In this document: one piece after another, positions 1 through 10,911 of the stretch
Numbering within the stretch: position 1 is the stretch's first letter
How the letters are laid out: each line of letters starts with the position of its first letter
Assembly (NCBI GenBank): GCA_038373885.1
Contig: JAWZYV010019980.1
Span: forward strand, 806,001-870,000
DNA from: Cheiracanthium punctorium
Taxonomy: Eukaryota; Arthropoda; Arachnida; Araneae; Cheiracanthiidae
Length of the DNA: 64,000 nucleotides
Direction: 5' to 3'
Translations under genes and position numbers: made by a program
Notes under the pieces: generated by a model
The model's input: only the letters and a program-made list of their open reading frames with translations
Database searches by the model: none
Told to the model about the DNA's origin: nothing

Positions 1-170
1 TCTTGTTTAAACGAAATAATTTAAAAATTAATAAATTAAACTAAATTCCATTACTACATAACTGCGAGATTTTATTGAATTACTATTTTCGGATTTATTT
101 ATTAAATGTTCCACGAAAGAAATTGCCACAAAATATTAGAAAAAAATGAGTCTCTTTCGAAAGTCGCAAA

Positions 171-560
171 AGCGGCCAGTGTGACGTCATTTTGAAGTCT
201 AAAAAAATCAGTAGTCACAAAATAGTCACACAGTGACCGCATAGTGGAGTCACTGAGCGACCAATCACATACTATTCACATGGTGACTTCACAGTGGAGT
301 CACTGAGCGACCAATCACATACTATTCACATGGTGACTTCACAGTGGAGTCACTGAGCGACCGATCACATACTAGTCACCTGGTGACTTCACGGCGACGT
401 CATCTGGTGACTTCACGGCGACGTCATCTGGTGACTGGTCACAAATAAACTTCACAGTGACCACACAGTAGTGTCACATCACTCACAAGTCACAATGTGA
501 CTAGTATGTGACAATTGTGACTTCTGTGACGTCACAGCGACTTTTTTGTGACCATCTGTG
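171..560. repeat. GTCAC/GTGAC-rich array with ~50 bp tandem units
   Basis: The pentamer GTCAC or its complement GTGAC occurs about 23 times by eye in under 400 bp. A near-identical 50 bp unit begins at 251, 301 and 351, the third one diverging. A ~23 bp unit containing GGCGACGTCATC follows at about 382-430. The two flanks (about 215-240 and 485-550) carry these pentamers in opposite orientations, so the block can fold. No coding sequence is seen. It lies just inside a Helitron-like 3' region, but whether it belongs to that element is unknown. Confidence 0.8.
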
Positions 561-587
561 CTATTAGGGAGATGACGCTGCAGCAGA

Positions 588-1085
588 CCAAATTCTTGAC
601 CATTCAAACGGTCGATATGAAAATCAGTATACATAGCTATTTGGAGAATATTTTAGCGTTATCCATTTTGCTATAACTCGCCACTTGACGGCGCTGTAGT
701 AAATCATTACTTTAATTGACCACTAGATGGCCCTGCAGTGTATCACTTTTTGACTGTGCAAATGATCGCTATGAAAATAGGTATACATAGATATTTGAAC
801 ACGGGGAAAAGTTTGGCGCTATCCATTTTACTATAACTTGCCACTAGATGTCGCGTCAACACATGAACTTCAGGACTGTCCAGCCGATCGTCATGAAAAT
901 TCGTATACATCGATATCTGAATGCGAAGAATATTTTCGCCGTATCCGTTTTGCTAAAACTCGCTACTAGATTGCGCTACGCCGCATGGACTTCTGCACCG
1001 TACAAACGATTGCCTTGAAATTTGGTATGCATGATTATTGGACGCAATATAACGCGATATCCATTTTGCTATATCTGTTTATTAC
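588..1085. repeat. degenerate tandem repeat, four units of 119-157 bp
   Basis: A shared core (GAAAAT, GTATACAT, ATCCATTTTGCTATA and CACTAGATG blocks) recurs, with the GTATACAT-type anchors near 612, 769, 888 and 1011. Units are strongly diverged. The array ends about 50 bp before a Helitron-type terminus, as in the Helitron at 53383-54853 where an internal array also fills the element. Confidence 0.7.
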
Positions 1086-1162
1086 AATGAATAGTAATCA
1101 CCACAAATCGTAATATCAAAAAGTCCATTCGTTCCCGTGCGAAGAACGGGTACTTCAGCTAG
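588..1162 (+). mobile_element. Helitron-like element, 3' end (5' end not found)
   Basis: The right terminus reads CTAG (1159-1162) followed by T, preceded by the hairpin CCCGT (1134-1138) / ACGGG (1146-1150) and the spacer TACTTCAG. Helitrons end in CTRR with a short hairpin about 10 bp upstream and insert between A and T, so this fits. The same terminal motif occurs at 26592-26595 and 54850-54853. No TC-type 5' terminus could be placed with confidence in the window, so the left limit given is only that of the tandem array. Confidence 0.6.
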
Positions 1163-1224
1163 TTGATATATAAAATAAAGATTGATGTCTCAAAGATACG
1201 GCACTTGGCTGTTTTTCTCGCCGT

Positions 1225-1440
1225 TTCTTTCCCTAACAGGCTCGGCGTACTTTTACAGGATGAAGTCGGCGAAAGCAGCAGAGCGGTCGAAAAGGTAGGT
1301 TTTTCTGTGGTTCTTCTTTTTCAGGGTCAGGGTGGAGTATATGACATATACGTCACTTCCTTTACTGAGCATTACTTCCTCCTGTCAGAAAAAAAAATCT
1401 GAGTTACTCCCTAGTTGCGCCTAGAAGTTTTACTTCAAAA
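1225..1440. repeat. direct repeat copy 1 (partner 2495-2705)
   Basis: This ~210 bp segment matches 2495-2705 in the same orientation. Shared landmarks are the GTCGAAAAGGTAGGTTTT block, GACATATACG, and GAGTTACTCCCTAGT after an A-run. Nearby short open frames change between the copies, so there is no sign of a conserved coding function. Family unknown. Confidence 0.75.
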
Positions 1441-2340
1441 ATAAATAATTAAATAAATAAATAAATAAACTGTATACTGTTTTTCTCTCATACTTTTTTA
1501 AAATGTAGGACAAGCGTGCTTTGATGGAAAGAGAAGTGAGTATGACTTGCCGAGCATTCAATTAAAAAAGTTTTCCTCACTTGAAAAAAAAAGACGGTGA
1601 AAAGCTTGTATATTAATATTTATAACTTATTAAATTCAGTTAAACATTTGAACAAAAGAACTCAGTTAATCAGTTTAATCACTCAGCTTAATCAGTTTTA
1701 TGATTAAAAAAAAATGAAATTTTACCTTTAAGTGAGTTTTAAAATTTGTAGTAGTTTTGAATGTTCAACTTATGATAGACCTTTTGGGTTGGCAAAGCTT
1801 GCACTGCGCCTTAACTTTTTCGTTTGCATCTACAGATAAAATTTGAAAAAATTTTCCTCTGAGAATTTGCACGACGGCAAATTCATCTAAACTGGAAACT
1901 TGGTCCATCTCGTAATATAACTTCAGAAATGCTGACTGGCTTATTTTTCTGTAACTTGGTGACGCATTTGGAATTATTTATAAATTCTTTTTCAGAAATC
2001 CAATGAATATTACTCAAACATGTGTATCTCCTTTTTCAGCTTTATTCACATTTGTGAATCCGTTATCAGCAATACAGAAAGCCTCCTAGATTAAATATCA
2101 TTAAACTAATCCAAATAGGCGTGTGAGATTTCCCCCCTCCTTCCTGTTTAATATAACCTAAGCATTGCAAAAATTCCTAACACCTGTTTAGTTACCATAT
2201 ATGACACTAAAATAGTGCAGTTGCAACAGAATTGTTTATGTCATGAACTGGGGAAAAAATAATGACAGCAGTTCTATTATTTTTGTTTGATTTTCCCAAA
2301 CCAAGCCAATTTTCGTGTAAGATTAATTTAACTTCAAAAT
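1441..2340. other. AT-rich intergenic DNA, nothing recognised
   Basis: It begins with an (AAAT)n simple repeat at about 1438-1470. The rest is AT-rich without a convincing ORF, RNA gene or repeat boundary. Confidence 0.6.
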
Positions 2341-2344
2341 GAAA

Positions 2345-2498
2345 AATGTATTTTCAGTATTTTGAAAATACAAAATACATTGAAAATGTATTTTAAAATA
2401 CATTTTCAAAATACTTTTTCTTCTGAAGATGCAAAATACAAATGTATTTTGAAAATAGTATTTCAAATACATGTATTTGCGATACTGCCCAACTCTGA
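2345..2498. repeat. ATAC-rich foldback repeat
   Basis: The segment is built of GTATTTTGAAAATAC-like palindromes, including a perfect 26 bp palindrome at 2382-2407. Its right edge (about 2483-2498) reads, on the minus strand, as a GAGTTGGGCAGTATCGC type end. I associate that end with hAT-like miniature elements, but this is only a resemblance. It lies beside the second copy of the 210 bp direct repeat. Confidence 0.5.
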
Positions 2499-2705
2499 CA
2501 GGTTCCGCGTATTTTTACACGATGAATTCGGGGGACGGCGAAAGCAGGTCGAAAAGGTAGGTTTTCAGTGGTTCTTCTTTTTCGGAGCGCGCTTGGCGTG
2601 GAGTATGACATATACGCCACTTTCTTTACTGAGCGTTACTTTCGTCAGAAAAAAAAAATTGAGTTACTCCCTAGTCGCCACTAAAGAAGTTTACTTCAAA
2701 GAAAA
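2495..2705. repeat. direct repeat copy 2 (partner 1225-1440)
   Basis: Same orientation and landmarks as 1225-1440. The two copies differ by many substitutions and small indels, so the duplication is old. Confidence 0.75.
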
Positions 2706-4055
2706 AAAAAAAGAAAAAACAATAAGCAAAATGTTACCTGTAAGTAAGGTCTTTTTACTTTTTTTGTGGGGGGAGGAAGTGCTGAACTTCCGTGTATCGG
2801 CGATTCACTCACCACAGACGATTCACTCTTTTCGTGTGAGAGTGACTACAAATTTTTTAACAGTTTTATCATGGTCATCGCTGAAAGAACGTTAATTAAG
2901 CTGTCAAAATCTAATTTTCAGGTTTTGGCAATTCAGTCGCTTCGATTTCTGAAGGAAAGCTTCGCTTGTGATCAAGCGAAGCTAAAGTTTCAGCCTGAAT
3001 TCTAAAGAAGAAATTGCTCTATCTCATTTATAGACTTGTTTTCAAACGTGGTTGACTATCATTTAACCCTAATTCAATTTTACTTTATTTTAAAACAGCT
3101 ATTTTAAAAATTGCCCAACCCTTCAAGATGATGGCTGGGAATGAAAATTTCTAACAAGTCTACTTAATAAAAAAGAAAAAGAAAAGAAAAAAAAAGAAAC
3201 GGATAAAAGTATGTTAAGTATGAAGCATGTTTAAAGTATGAATAAGTTGTTAAACGTAAACACGAGAACTCAAGCGAAACTACAACTATCCTCCTTTTAT
3301 ACACTAATGATGTCTTGAAAGCGCTCATTATCGGAATGACCAAGGAACAAGTTTTCATTCATAATACGTAATAACATTCGATCTACATTCGAAAAGGTAG
3401 GAAAATTCGTCTGCTTTTGTGAGAAAACTTCTTCCATATTTCCTGTTATTACTTCTGTAAAGCTTATAACTTCATGGCCTAATAAACCTCGAAGCTTGCA
3501 TTCATCTGTAAACATTTTCGAAATTAATGATTAGTTGTGTTATTCTTTATGATTATAAGTTATTGTTTTCCTTTTGGAAAATGGTTTTATAGAAGAAATC
3601 ACTAATGACGATGCATTCAAACGGAATTAATAACGCTTTGAGCGTTGTTCAAAAGAAAAAAAAATGATTCGTTGAAATGATTAAATAAACCGCTGTCTGC
3701 TAACATAATTGGGATCAAACAACATTTTATAAATAAATAAACGTGATTACTTGATCTTTGTAAAAGCATATTCAAGTCTGAAAAAAAAGCTCTTTTCTTT
3801 TTCTTTTAATTTTGTATTTTTTTCTTTCAGAGGTCAGAACGAGTTTCAAAATGTGGTTTTCTTATAGAATAATAAAGCAAGATTGTAAAACATTGCACAC
3901 ATCATTAAAATAAGTAAGTAAAAGTCAGAATTCAGTGAATTTTGATTGCTGCTCTCTCACCAATCCTCACTTTCTGCATTTGGATTCAACTGGAACTCGA
4001 GCTCCAATTATGTGCATAATTTGCACTTTAAAAAGTTCAGAAAATATTTTCCTGT
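2706..4055. other. AT-rich intergenic DNA with a perfect short hairpin
   Basis: No gene recognised. It contains a perfect 11 bp stem hairpin, AGCTTCGCTTG (2958-2968) and CAAGCGAAGCT (2973-2983) with a TGAT loop, and an A/G-rich simple tract at 3169-3200. The hairpin has no T-run and is not evidence of a terminator in this eukaryotic context. Confidence 0.55.
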
Positions 4056-4059
4056 TTAA

Positions 4060-4105
4060 CCCTTTGAGGCGCAACCCTTTCCCAATGCTGAAAAAAGGGC
4101 ATCCG
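4060..4105 (-). mobile_element. TTAA foldback family, terminal fragment (copy A)
   Basis: TTAA at 4056-4059 is followed by CCCTTTGAGGCGCAACCC and the CCCAATGCTGAAAAAAGGGC segment typical of the family's right end, here reversed. Homology stops after about 45 bp. Confidence 0.8.
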
Positions 4106-4232
4106 AGGTTCTCGATAATCCTTATTTTTAAATGAATAATATACATGGTTTTGGAAAAGCACAAAGAAACGGACCCTGGCTGCAATCAATCCCAAACAAT
4201 AGACAGAGCCTGCAGTTTAAAAACACGGATAC

Positions 4233-4482
4233 AGAATAATAATTCGAAACCTACCAGCAGACGAAATTAACGCTTAAGAACACTGTGATAGAAAAACACA
4301 CAAAATAAATTACACTACCTGCATTCGAACCCAACAAACGGAGGAAAACATCAGTTAAAGAACACAGTTAAAGTATAATACTAGACTATGGACATTCACC
4401 CCATTCAAACCCAACCTCCAGACGGAACAATGGTATAAGAAAACAGTTAAAGAATAATACTACAACATGGACACTTCCTGGA
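4233..4482. repeat. degenerate tandem repeat, about three ~80-90 bp units
   Basis: Units share ATTCRAACCCAAC, ACAGTTAAAG, AATAATACTA and ATGGACA blocks. No coding potential seen. Confidence 0.65.
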
Positions 4483-4493
4483 TTTTAAGTAAT

Positions 4494-4722
4494 TATCATG
4501 AATTACCGATGATTGTTACTGGAGATTTTAATGTTAATTTTCGTTCTCAAGAATCTTAGCCGTTAGTTGATTTTTTAAAAGAAAAATTTGATCTAACTAT
4601 GAATACTTCTCGACGCTTTTCGGTACAACGATAGATGCTGTATTTTCAAGAAAATTAGCAAATTTGGAGAGTAAAATTTATGTTTCAGATTATAGTTACC
4701 ACAAACCTATAATTTCATACAT
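4494..4722 (+). pseudogene. endonuclease/exonuclease/phosphatase-domain fragment, broken
   Basis: Frame 4494 onward reads YHELPMIVTGDFNVNFRSQE, then a stop, then LVDFLKEKFDLTMNTSRRF. After a one-base frame change comes GTTIDAVFSRKLANLESKIY, followed by VSDYSYHKPIIS. GDFN, the TTIDAVF segment and the late SYHKP histidine are hallmarks of the C-terminal half of the EEP nuclease fold. That fold is used by non-LTR retrotransposons and is also found beside PIF1-type helicases in arthropod mobile elements. Only about 75 residues are recognisable, with at least one stop and one frameshift and no start. It is a transposon relic, not a working gene. The parent element type is uncertain. Confidence 0.6.
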
Positions 4723-4724
4723 AA

Positions 4725-6280
4725 AAAATTACGATGACATTCAAGTACTACCTATTTCCAATTAATAATATGAATATAATATTTATATCCCAGACAGCAC
4801 AGCAAATTTGCATCAAACTTGCAGTAAGCTTGATTTATCGAGTCAATAAACTTGAATTAAGCTTGAAAATTTCAAGCGTGTAAGCTTAATGCAAGCTTGA
4901 ATGTGAGAATTTAAGCATATCTAGGTTGCCATATTTGACATGTTTATTAAATGATTCAGACTCTTGAAGTAAAAATAAAAGAATAACGATTTTTTTTTTG
5001 TTTAGACTATTTGTAAAGTTGTTTTTTAATTAAAATATCGTGTGCATGTGAAATCAGAACAGGAATGAAATGTTTTATATTAAAAAGAAAAATAGGATTT
5101 GAAAATTTTCCGAGACTAAAATGTGCAACTTTTTAATTTGGCGAAAAATAAAATAGTTGATGTGCGATTATGAGGAAATGATTCTAACGCTTGGCGCAAT
5201 TTATCGTAATTTTATCGTCTGCTGAATACACCTGAGAATAAGTTTTTGAAATTTTCATTCAGTTGGAATTGTGCATTTTTCTGCATCTTTTTCTAATGAA
5301 TTACATCCAGAAAAAGGATGTTAGAAATATCAATTTTAATTTTGCTTAATCACACTCATGAATAATGATATACTTTCCAACTTAATGAAATAAGGAACAA
5401 AAATAGGGAAGACCCATGGATTACCCGTGGACGAGATTTATTAAGATGGCAAACCAACTGGTCGCCGGAGGTGGTTTAATATATTTTTACAGCTAGTTTA
5501 ATATATTTTTACAGTACTACTTTTTGAACTATATCAGGATTCGTGTTCTCACATAATCACAAATCTAGCCATGGATGCTTTGCACTCCGCTCCACAGGAG
5601 CGACTTCTTCCGCTTTACTAGAACGAACTGAAGTTATGAAATCATCATCTCGAATCCCGATCGCTTGCAGAAACGGTATTCGAAAAAAATCCCCAAACTC
5701 ATGCAAAAAATATTAAAAGAAAGAAAGAAAAAAACTACTTCGCAAAACTGGGTGTCTCGCAAACATATCGCAGTATTATTTCGCATCTCTCTCCCCGGGG
5801 ATATTCAAACACCCCATGAAAAGGAACGCACTCGAATGAACAGCTATGGATCTGGGCGACCTTCCACTTCATTTGGCCACGATTGTGGGGCATTCTGTCG
5901 ACACATGTTCAAAATATTTTCGTGCGGTTCTCTTTTTTCTCACAGAGAGAAGGCGGTGTGCAGTCACCTGGTGCCGCGGAGGCTTTTGATTTTTGACGCC
6001 CCTTTTGGCACATTATGATATATTCCCGCAAGGAGGGATTCGGCAAAATTAACAAATAACATATCCCTCGAGAGTTTGTTTGTTTGGAATATGCGACTCT
6101 GGTTCACACGAGTATTTTGCGGATATTTTGTGCGGGTTTAATGCGTTCTCCTATTTGAAGGATTTTTTTTCATTATTTTTCTTTAAAGGTGTTTTAATTG
6201 CGATTTGACTGTTTGTTTTTTTTTTTGTTTTTTTTTTTTTTTTTTAACAGTCTTCTAACAGAAAATAAATTATTAGTATA
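4725..6280. other. AT-rich intergenic DNA, nothing recognised
   Basis: AAGCTTGA-like words cluster at 4797-4912. An open frame at 5665-6018 has no recognisable domain and a composition that gives no support for coding. T-runs lie at 6210-6245. Confidence 0.5.
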
Positions 6281-6282
6281 TA

Positions 6283-6656
6283 CCCTGTTTACTCCCGTAA
6301 TAGCCGCACTTTTTTGCCAATTTTTCATGGTGAAAGTCCAGATACGACTATTATGCGGGGAAATATACTACACAATATTGTACATTCTAAAGCTAAAGAA
6401 ATACTGATATTATAATAAAATTACTAATTTATCAAATGTTTCCAGTTTCTCTGCCGTATATTAAGTCATTTTTTTGTCGGTTGCACTACAAAAAAGAGGT
6501 ATGCTTCTTTTATATTAATATTTTTATAGACATAAATGGAGGTCAAATATATGACAGCAACTTCTATAAGGGGAAAATATTTTGACGATTTTTTTCTGCT
6601 TCAAAACGGGGAATGCAAATATTAAGCGAGGGCGACCATTAGGCGAGTAAATACAG
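6283..6656. mobile_element. pogo/Tigger-like MITE
   Basis: The left end carries TTTACTCCCGTAATAGCCGC. The right end, read on the minus strand, is CTGTATTTACTCGCCTAATG. TA lies on both sides (6281-6282 and 6657-6658). Length 374 bp with no transposase remnant. TA targets and CAGT/CTGT-type ends fit the Tc1/mariner-pogo group. Confidence 0.65.
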
Positions 6657-7154
6657 TAGTATTTCTACAATAAAAATTACACTCATTATGTTTAATTTTT
6701 ACTCACTTCATATAAATAATTAAATTTAAATTCTGTTTTTACAATTAAAGTTTTCGTAATAACACAGTCCATTGTGTGCAAATTAAAGTTTTTAATTCAA
6801 CATTACTACGAAAACTGAAGTCATATCAAGAAAGGACAAGAGTTCTTACACTCGGAAAATGAAGGAATATTTTTCATGTTTAAATATGAAAAAAATATAA
6901 GACTAACTGGCGCTTTAAAAATATTCGGAATTTTCAAGCGGTTCTAACTAATTTGCATGTCGTTTCTTTCGCATGAGTAAAACATTTCCACGAAGCCCAA
7001 TACCTGCTGCAGCGATGGCAGATCATCTTGATCCACACATGCACATGTGCGTCAGTTCCCCAAACAGAGAAAGCGCTCTTTGATGCGGGAACCATTGTGA
7101 GAGCTGCACGTGACACTTATATTTAATATTAATTCACGATTCGTCCATTTCAAA
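6657..7154. other. intergenic DNA, nothing recognised
   Basis: AT-rich to about 6930, then more balanced. No gene, RNA or repeat boundary identified. Confidence 0.5.
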
Positions 7155-7156
7155 TA

Positions 7157-7357
7157 CAGTAGACCCCCCCCCCGTATAACACGGATTCGTAGAACATGGC
7201 AAAAAAATTGCGATCGTTTTCCGTAGGAGTGCAAATAAGTTTTGCAGCGATTATACCATCTAGTTCGAACTCCTAGTGGAGTATATAACTCAGGCCCCGT
7301 ACAAAACGGATTCCTATAACACGGAACGTATCCACCGTGTTCTAGGAGGGTTTACTG
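7157..7357. mobile_element. 201 bp pogo/Tigger-like MITE with TA duplication
   Basis: It starts CAGTAGACCCC and ends GGGTTTACTG, so both ends read CAGTARACCC inward. TA is at 7155-7156 and 7358-7359. CGTATAACACGG and CCGTGTTCTAGG form the subterminal inverted pair. No coding capacity. Confidence 0.75.
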
Positions 7358-7449
7358 TAAAATAAAATTGGTACAATGTGTGGTATTGAGTTTCATAAAA
7401 GACTAGCAGCTTGGCCCGTCGTTGCCTGTGCAATGGAAAGAGAAATGCC

Positions 7450-7935
7450 TGTTGACCTTAAATAAAAATCGTAAAGGGAAGGAATGTGAATCTTCCTGCT
7501 GCAATAATAAAAAAATGAACACGGTACAGAGGTTACCGGGAATTGGACGTCCCTATGCTGGAATATGAATCCTCCCGCTGCAAAGATAAAAAAGGTCACG
7601 GGTCTTCCCGCTGAAGAAAAAAAGTTTATACGACACTGATAGCATACTGAGGTTACCGGCAAATGGACGTGGCTAGGCTTCTCCTTTTCTACATGTCTGT
7701 GTTCTAACAGTCATTTATCGCTAATACCTAAGTAACTACTAAAACCAAATAGAGCCCAGTCGTCGGTATGAGATAGTAAAGGGAAGGAATCCTCTCGCTG
7801 CAATGATAAAAAAAGGACATGGTACTTCCCGCTACAACGAGAAAAAATGAACACGGCACCTGATAGCGTAGAGGTTACCGGGAATCGGACGTGGCTAGTC
7901 TTCTTTCCTTCTACGTGTTGTGTTCTATTTGTCAC
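7450..7935. repeat. compound tandem repeat (CCCGCTGCAA...GATAAAAAA)
   Basis: The block 'CCGCTGCAA, few bases, ATAAAAAA, ACACGG or GACATGG' recurs near 7495, 7575, 7795 and 7830. A second block, GGTTACCGGSAAT-GGACGT, recurs near 7533, 7651 and 7873. The latter two are followed by GGCTAG and CTTC. The open frames in this region come from the repeat and are not conserved. Confidence 0.7.
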
Positions 7936-8050
7936 TTATCACTAATAACTACGCACCTCATAAAGTAATTATTTCTAATGCAGTAAGAACCACTGGACGC
8001 AAATCCTTGGGCATATATACAGTAGATAAAAACTTAAAATAACTATAGAT

Positions 8051-8162
8051 GAATTAAAAATACAGGTTTTTATAATTATTTTTTTAATCAAAATTTGTAA
8101 ACAAACCTGGATTTTTAATAAAATAATAATAACAGGAGAATTAAAGATCCAGGTTTGTTTAC
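8051..8162. repeat. inverted repeat with third partial copy
   Basis: 8097-8119 and 8140-8162 are inverted copies with one mismatch over 23 bp (core AAACAAACCTGG), separated by 20 bp. A third, weaker copy in the right-arm orientation lies at 8051-8072. Confidence 0.75.
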
Positions 8163-8522
8163 ATATAATGTTCGCAGTGGGTTTACTTTATTTATAAATA
8201 TTTTATGATGTTCTAATTATTTAGTAACTATCTTCTCGGGGAATTGATAATTCATATAAAATACTATCATCATATATTCTTCGGAATTCATACCTTCTAA
8301 TGCAGCGATTTCAAATAAATCTTCCATGTTTGTTTATATCTGACGAACGCTTACGGGAGCAAAAGTCTCCTTTGGAAGTAGTCCAGATACCGTAAACTTT
8401 ATACGTGCGCATGTGCTGTACTGTTCAAAGTCCGTTATCGTTAGCGTTACCAAGAACCGGCTCTAAAGTGCCTGGCTCCCCAAGCAAGCTAATTTTCGGG
8501 GTCCTTTATAAATAAGTATTAC

Positions 8523-8780
8523 TCGTTTATAACGAGACCTTATTTAAGACGAACCCGGATTTAACGAAGAAATCGGAAATATTTGGTTTGTATAGTATTA
8601 AGTCTATGGGGCATAATTCGCTTTTAACGAGTAAAGCTTGGTTATATCGAGGTATAGTTTCGTCATTTATAAAATTTCCACTTCCACAGCTCAGGCAATC
8701 CTTTCACAGAAAAATTCTTTCAACATTCCGAAGTCAATAAAAACGACGATGACAACGAAGAATATGAAGAAGCTATAAAG
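8523..8780. mobile_element. Tigger-like repeat fragment (same family as 45842-46440)
   Basis: ACTCGTTTATAACGAG, GAACCCGGATTTAACGA, TCGGAAATATTTGGTT and TTTAACGAGTAAA blocks match 45842-46000 in order. The right-hand part (AATCCTTTC..AAAATTC..) also matches 46030-46090. Ends are not resolved. Confidence 0.6.
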
Positions 8781-8784
8781 GGAG

Positions 8785-8808
8785 CTCACCTGACCATTGG
8801 CAGGTGAG
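8785..8808. repeat. perfect 8 bp stem hairpin
   Basis: CTCACCTG (8785-8792) and CAGGTGAG (8801-8808) with an 8-base loop. Function unknown. Confidence 0.6.
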
Positions 8809-9370
8809 ACAGTCCGACCTTGGATAAACCTTAAAAAGATTGAAAAAAATCAGTTTCTTCCCCCCCCCTATGATCGTGCTTTCATGGCGTCCCGGACAGC
8901 TGCCCGAATTGACGGTACCTTGAGCCAGCACTGGCGTTACCGTGAGTAAAACTAGTAAAACCGTTGCGCAAAAACTCGCCTAGTGACCAATCTTCGCTTT
9001 CTAATTTCACCTTTCTCTCTTTCACCCTACCTGACGTCAGAAGAAAATTCCCCGTGACTGACGAAAAACTAAAACTCCTCCCCCCTCCCGCGGGATTGAG
9101 ATTCCCGTTTGAAGCGCGCCGGAACTACCTTGAGAATGAAGAACCGAGTTTTCTCCCACCGTGCTAATCTAGCACGAAAGATGGCCGAAAACTGAATAAA
9201 ACATAAAATAACTAAAAAACTATTAATCCGATTAATTTCATTTTTTCGACATTAGCTGTCCCTTGTCCTATTTCGTCAGTGCGCCAAATTTAGACCAGAT
9301 CCTCCAAACCGTCTAGACGCCTATAGCGATCAAACAGACAGACAAGATTCCTCTTTTATGTATATAGATA
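8809..9370 (+). other. balanced-composition tract ending in a retroposon-like tail
   Basis: GC content is higher than the flanks. The tract ends at 9335-9370 with (CAGA)n, then AAGATTCCTCTTTTATGTATATAGATA. This kind of tail is often seen at 3' ends of arthropod RTE-type retroposons. No reverse transcriptase is present, so the assignment is weak. Confidence 0.3.
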
Positions 9371-10370
9371 TGCTTTCGGCAAAAATCGTTACGAACTATT
9401 TATAGCTAGTACTATTAAAGAGAAAACAAAACATATCTTATAAATTAAAAGGTAATGATTAGAAATATTTTGAGATTTTGTATTTTTTTAACTTGTTCTA
9501 TTCCTCTGTCGTAGTGATACGATAACAGATATTCACTTTTCAGCGCTACATTTACTTCCCAGCTTAGATCTATGAAGGCCTTGTTCTGGTCCATCGTGCT
9601 TTCTCAAATTTGGACCACAGCATGGCATTCTAAAATCCAAGCTCAGAAAAAGCGGCTGTCACAGGAAGGGAATTTCTGCCATACGACTTTTTCGACAAAA
9701 GAGCAAACTTATTAACACTTAGTTAAGAGCTGGCTTTCTTATTTAGTTTAATTCGTTTAATTAGTGTATATTGCAATTTAAAAAAATTTTTAAGGATGTA
9801 TCGAAAAATGGGAAATCGCGTATTTTTCTACCATATTTTAATTGAATAGAATCGTTGCAAATTTTTAAAAAGTGTTGTGATCTATAAAATATATGGTTGC
9901 GTTAAATGCGCTTTTGCTAAGGCTATGTTGATTTATATGACTTATGTCAATAGATAAGATCAAGTAATAGACTCGATTAAAATACTTGTTCAAGCGCTTG
10001 CTCAAAATTTTATCTTCATAGTATCACAATATTGAATTCTGTCTATCCTAGGTATTTTTCTTTTATGATAAAAAAAATATCGATTTAATTTTATCACCAT
10101 CACACCTCCCTAAAATTCAAAAACTAACTAGTTCAAAATCGACTACATTATAAATATATAACTCTCCAATTTTGCATTTTAAGTGATTTTTATTCAAGAG
10201 ATTTTAATTTTTCCCTTCATTTTGCTGAATGCTAGAGAAGACTTCTACGCAATAATACATTTTTTTGAGGAAACACTATCATACTTTCATTTGTTTATTA
10301 AATTAATTAATTAATACAATCATAAATTTCTAGTTTTGTAATTTAGTTACAATAATAAAATAAATCATTG
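9371..10370. other. AT-rich intergenic DNA, nothing recognised
   Basis: No ORF over about 60 codons with a recognisable motif, no repeat boundary. Confidence 0.6.
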
Positions 10371-10515
10371 CAGCTGGCTGTCGTCAAAAAAGGGTCTCTA
10401 GATCTGTGGCAAGCTATGTACGTTTCGATCGTCTGCCATCTTGCTGGTAGTTAATTCGAGCGATGGCAACGGCTGCCCTTTTTTCAGCATTGGGAAAAGG
10501 TTGCTCCTCAAAGGG
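10371..10515 (+). mobile_element. TTAA foldback family, right half (copy B)
   Basis: It begins in the element centre (CAGCTGGCTGTCGTCAAAAA). It runs through GGGTCTCTAGATCTGTGGC and the GCCATCTTGCTGGTAGTTAA arm to the right end CCTCAAAGGG, followed by TTAA (10516-10519). The left half is absent. Confidence 0.85.
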
Positions 10516-10519
10516 TTAA

Positions 10520-10907
10520 ATTTTTGGATTAATGAGTAAAAATGCTCTAGTCATTACTTATCCGAGATTGATATCCAAAAACAATGCAAACTCGGAGTCG
10601 GAAAAGTGAACAATTTACTTTTAAAACAGATATACACTTCACAGAGGTGCCGATGACTCTGTAAGCACACCGACAAAGAACATCTTTTACCTTCTTTTTT
10701 TTTCCTGTCTACTTTCTGAAAGCTCATGAAAACGTTATTTTCGTGCCGTCTACAAAGCTTGAGCGACGGAGTCAGTGTTCTTGCGGCTGCCTGTTACGCT
10801 TCTTAAAAGTAAATGAAGCATTCAGGTGGAGTGAATCCCCACCGTGTATTTCCAGAAGCTGTTGATTTTATATGAAGAACATTCAAGAAACACTCTAAAG
10901 TAACCGT
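10520..10907. other. intergenic spacer, nothing recognised
   Basis: Short unannotated sequence between two foldback copies. No ORF or repeat identified. Confidence 0.5.
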
Positions 10908-10911
10908 TTAA

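Noticed and set aside
2362..2895. 177-codon open frame
   Set aside because: Runs through a palindromic repeat, a duplicated repeat and A-rich tracts. The partner repeat at 1225-1440 does not preserve the frame.
2958..2983. Rho-independent terminator
   Set aside because: Perfect hairpin but no following T-run, no gene, and a eukaryotic genome.
5665..6018. 117-codon open frame
   Set aside because: No motif, no repeat or neighbour support, lysine-rich start from A-rich DNA.
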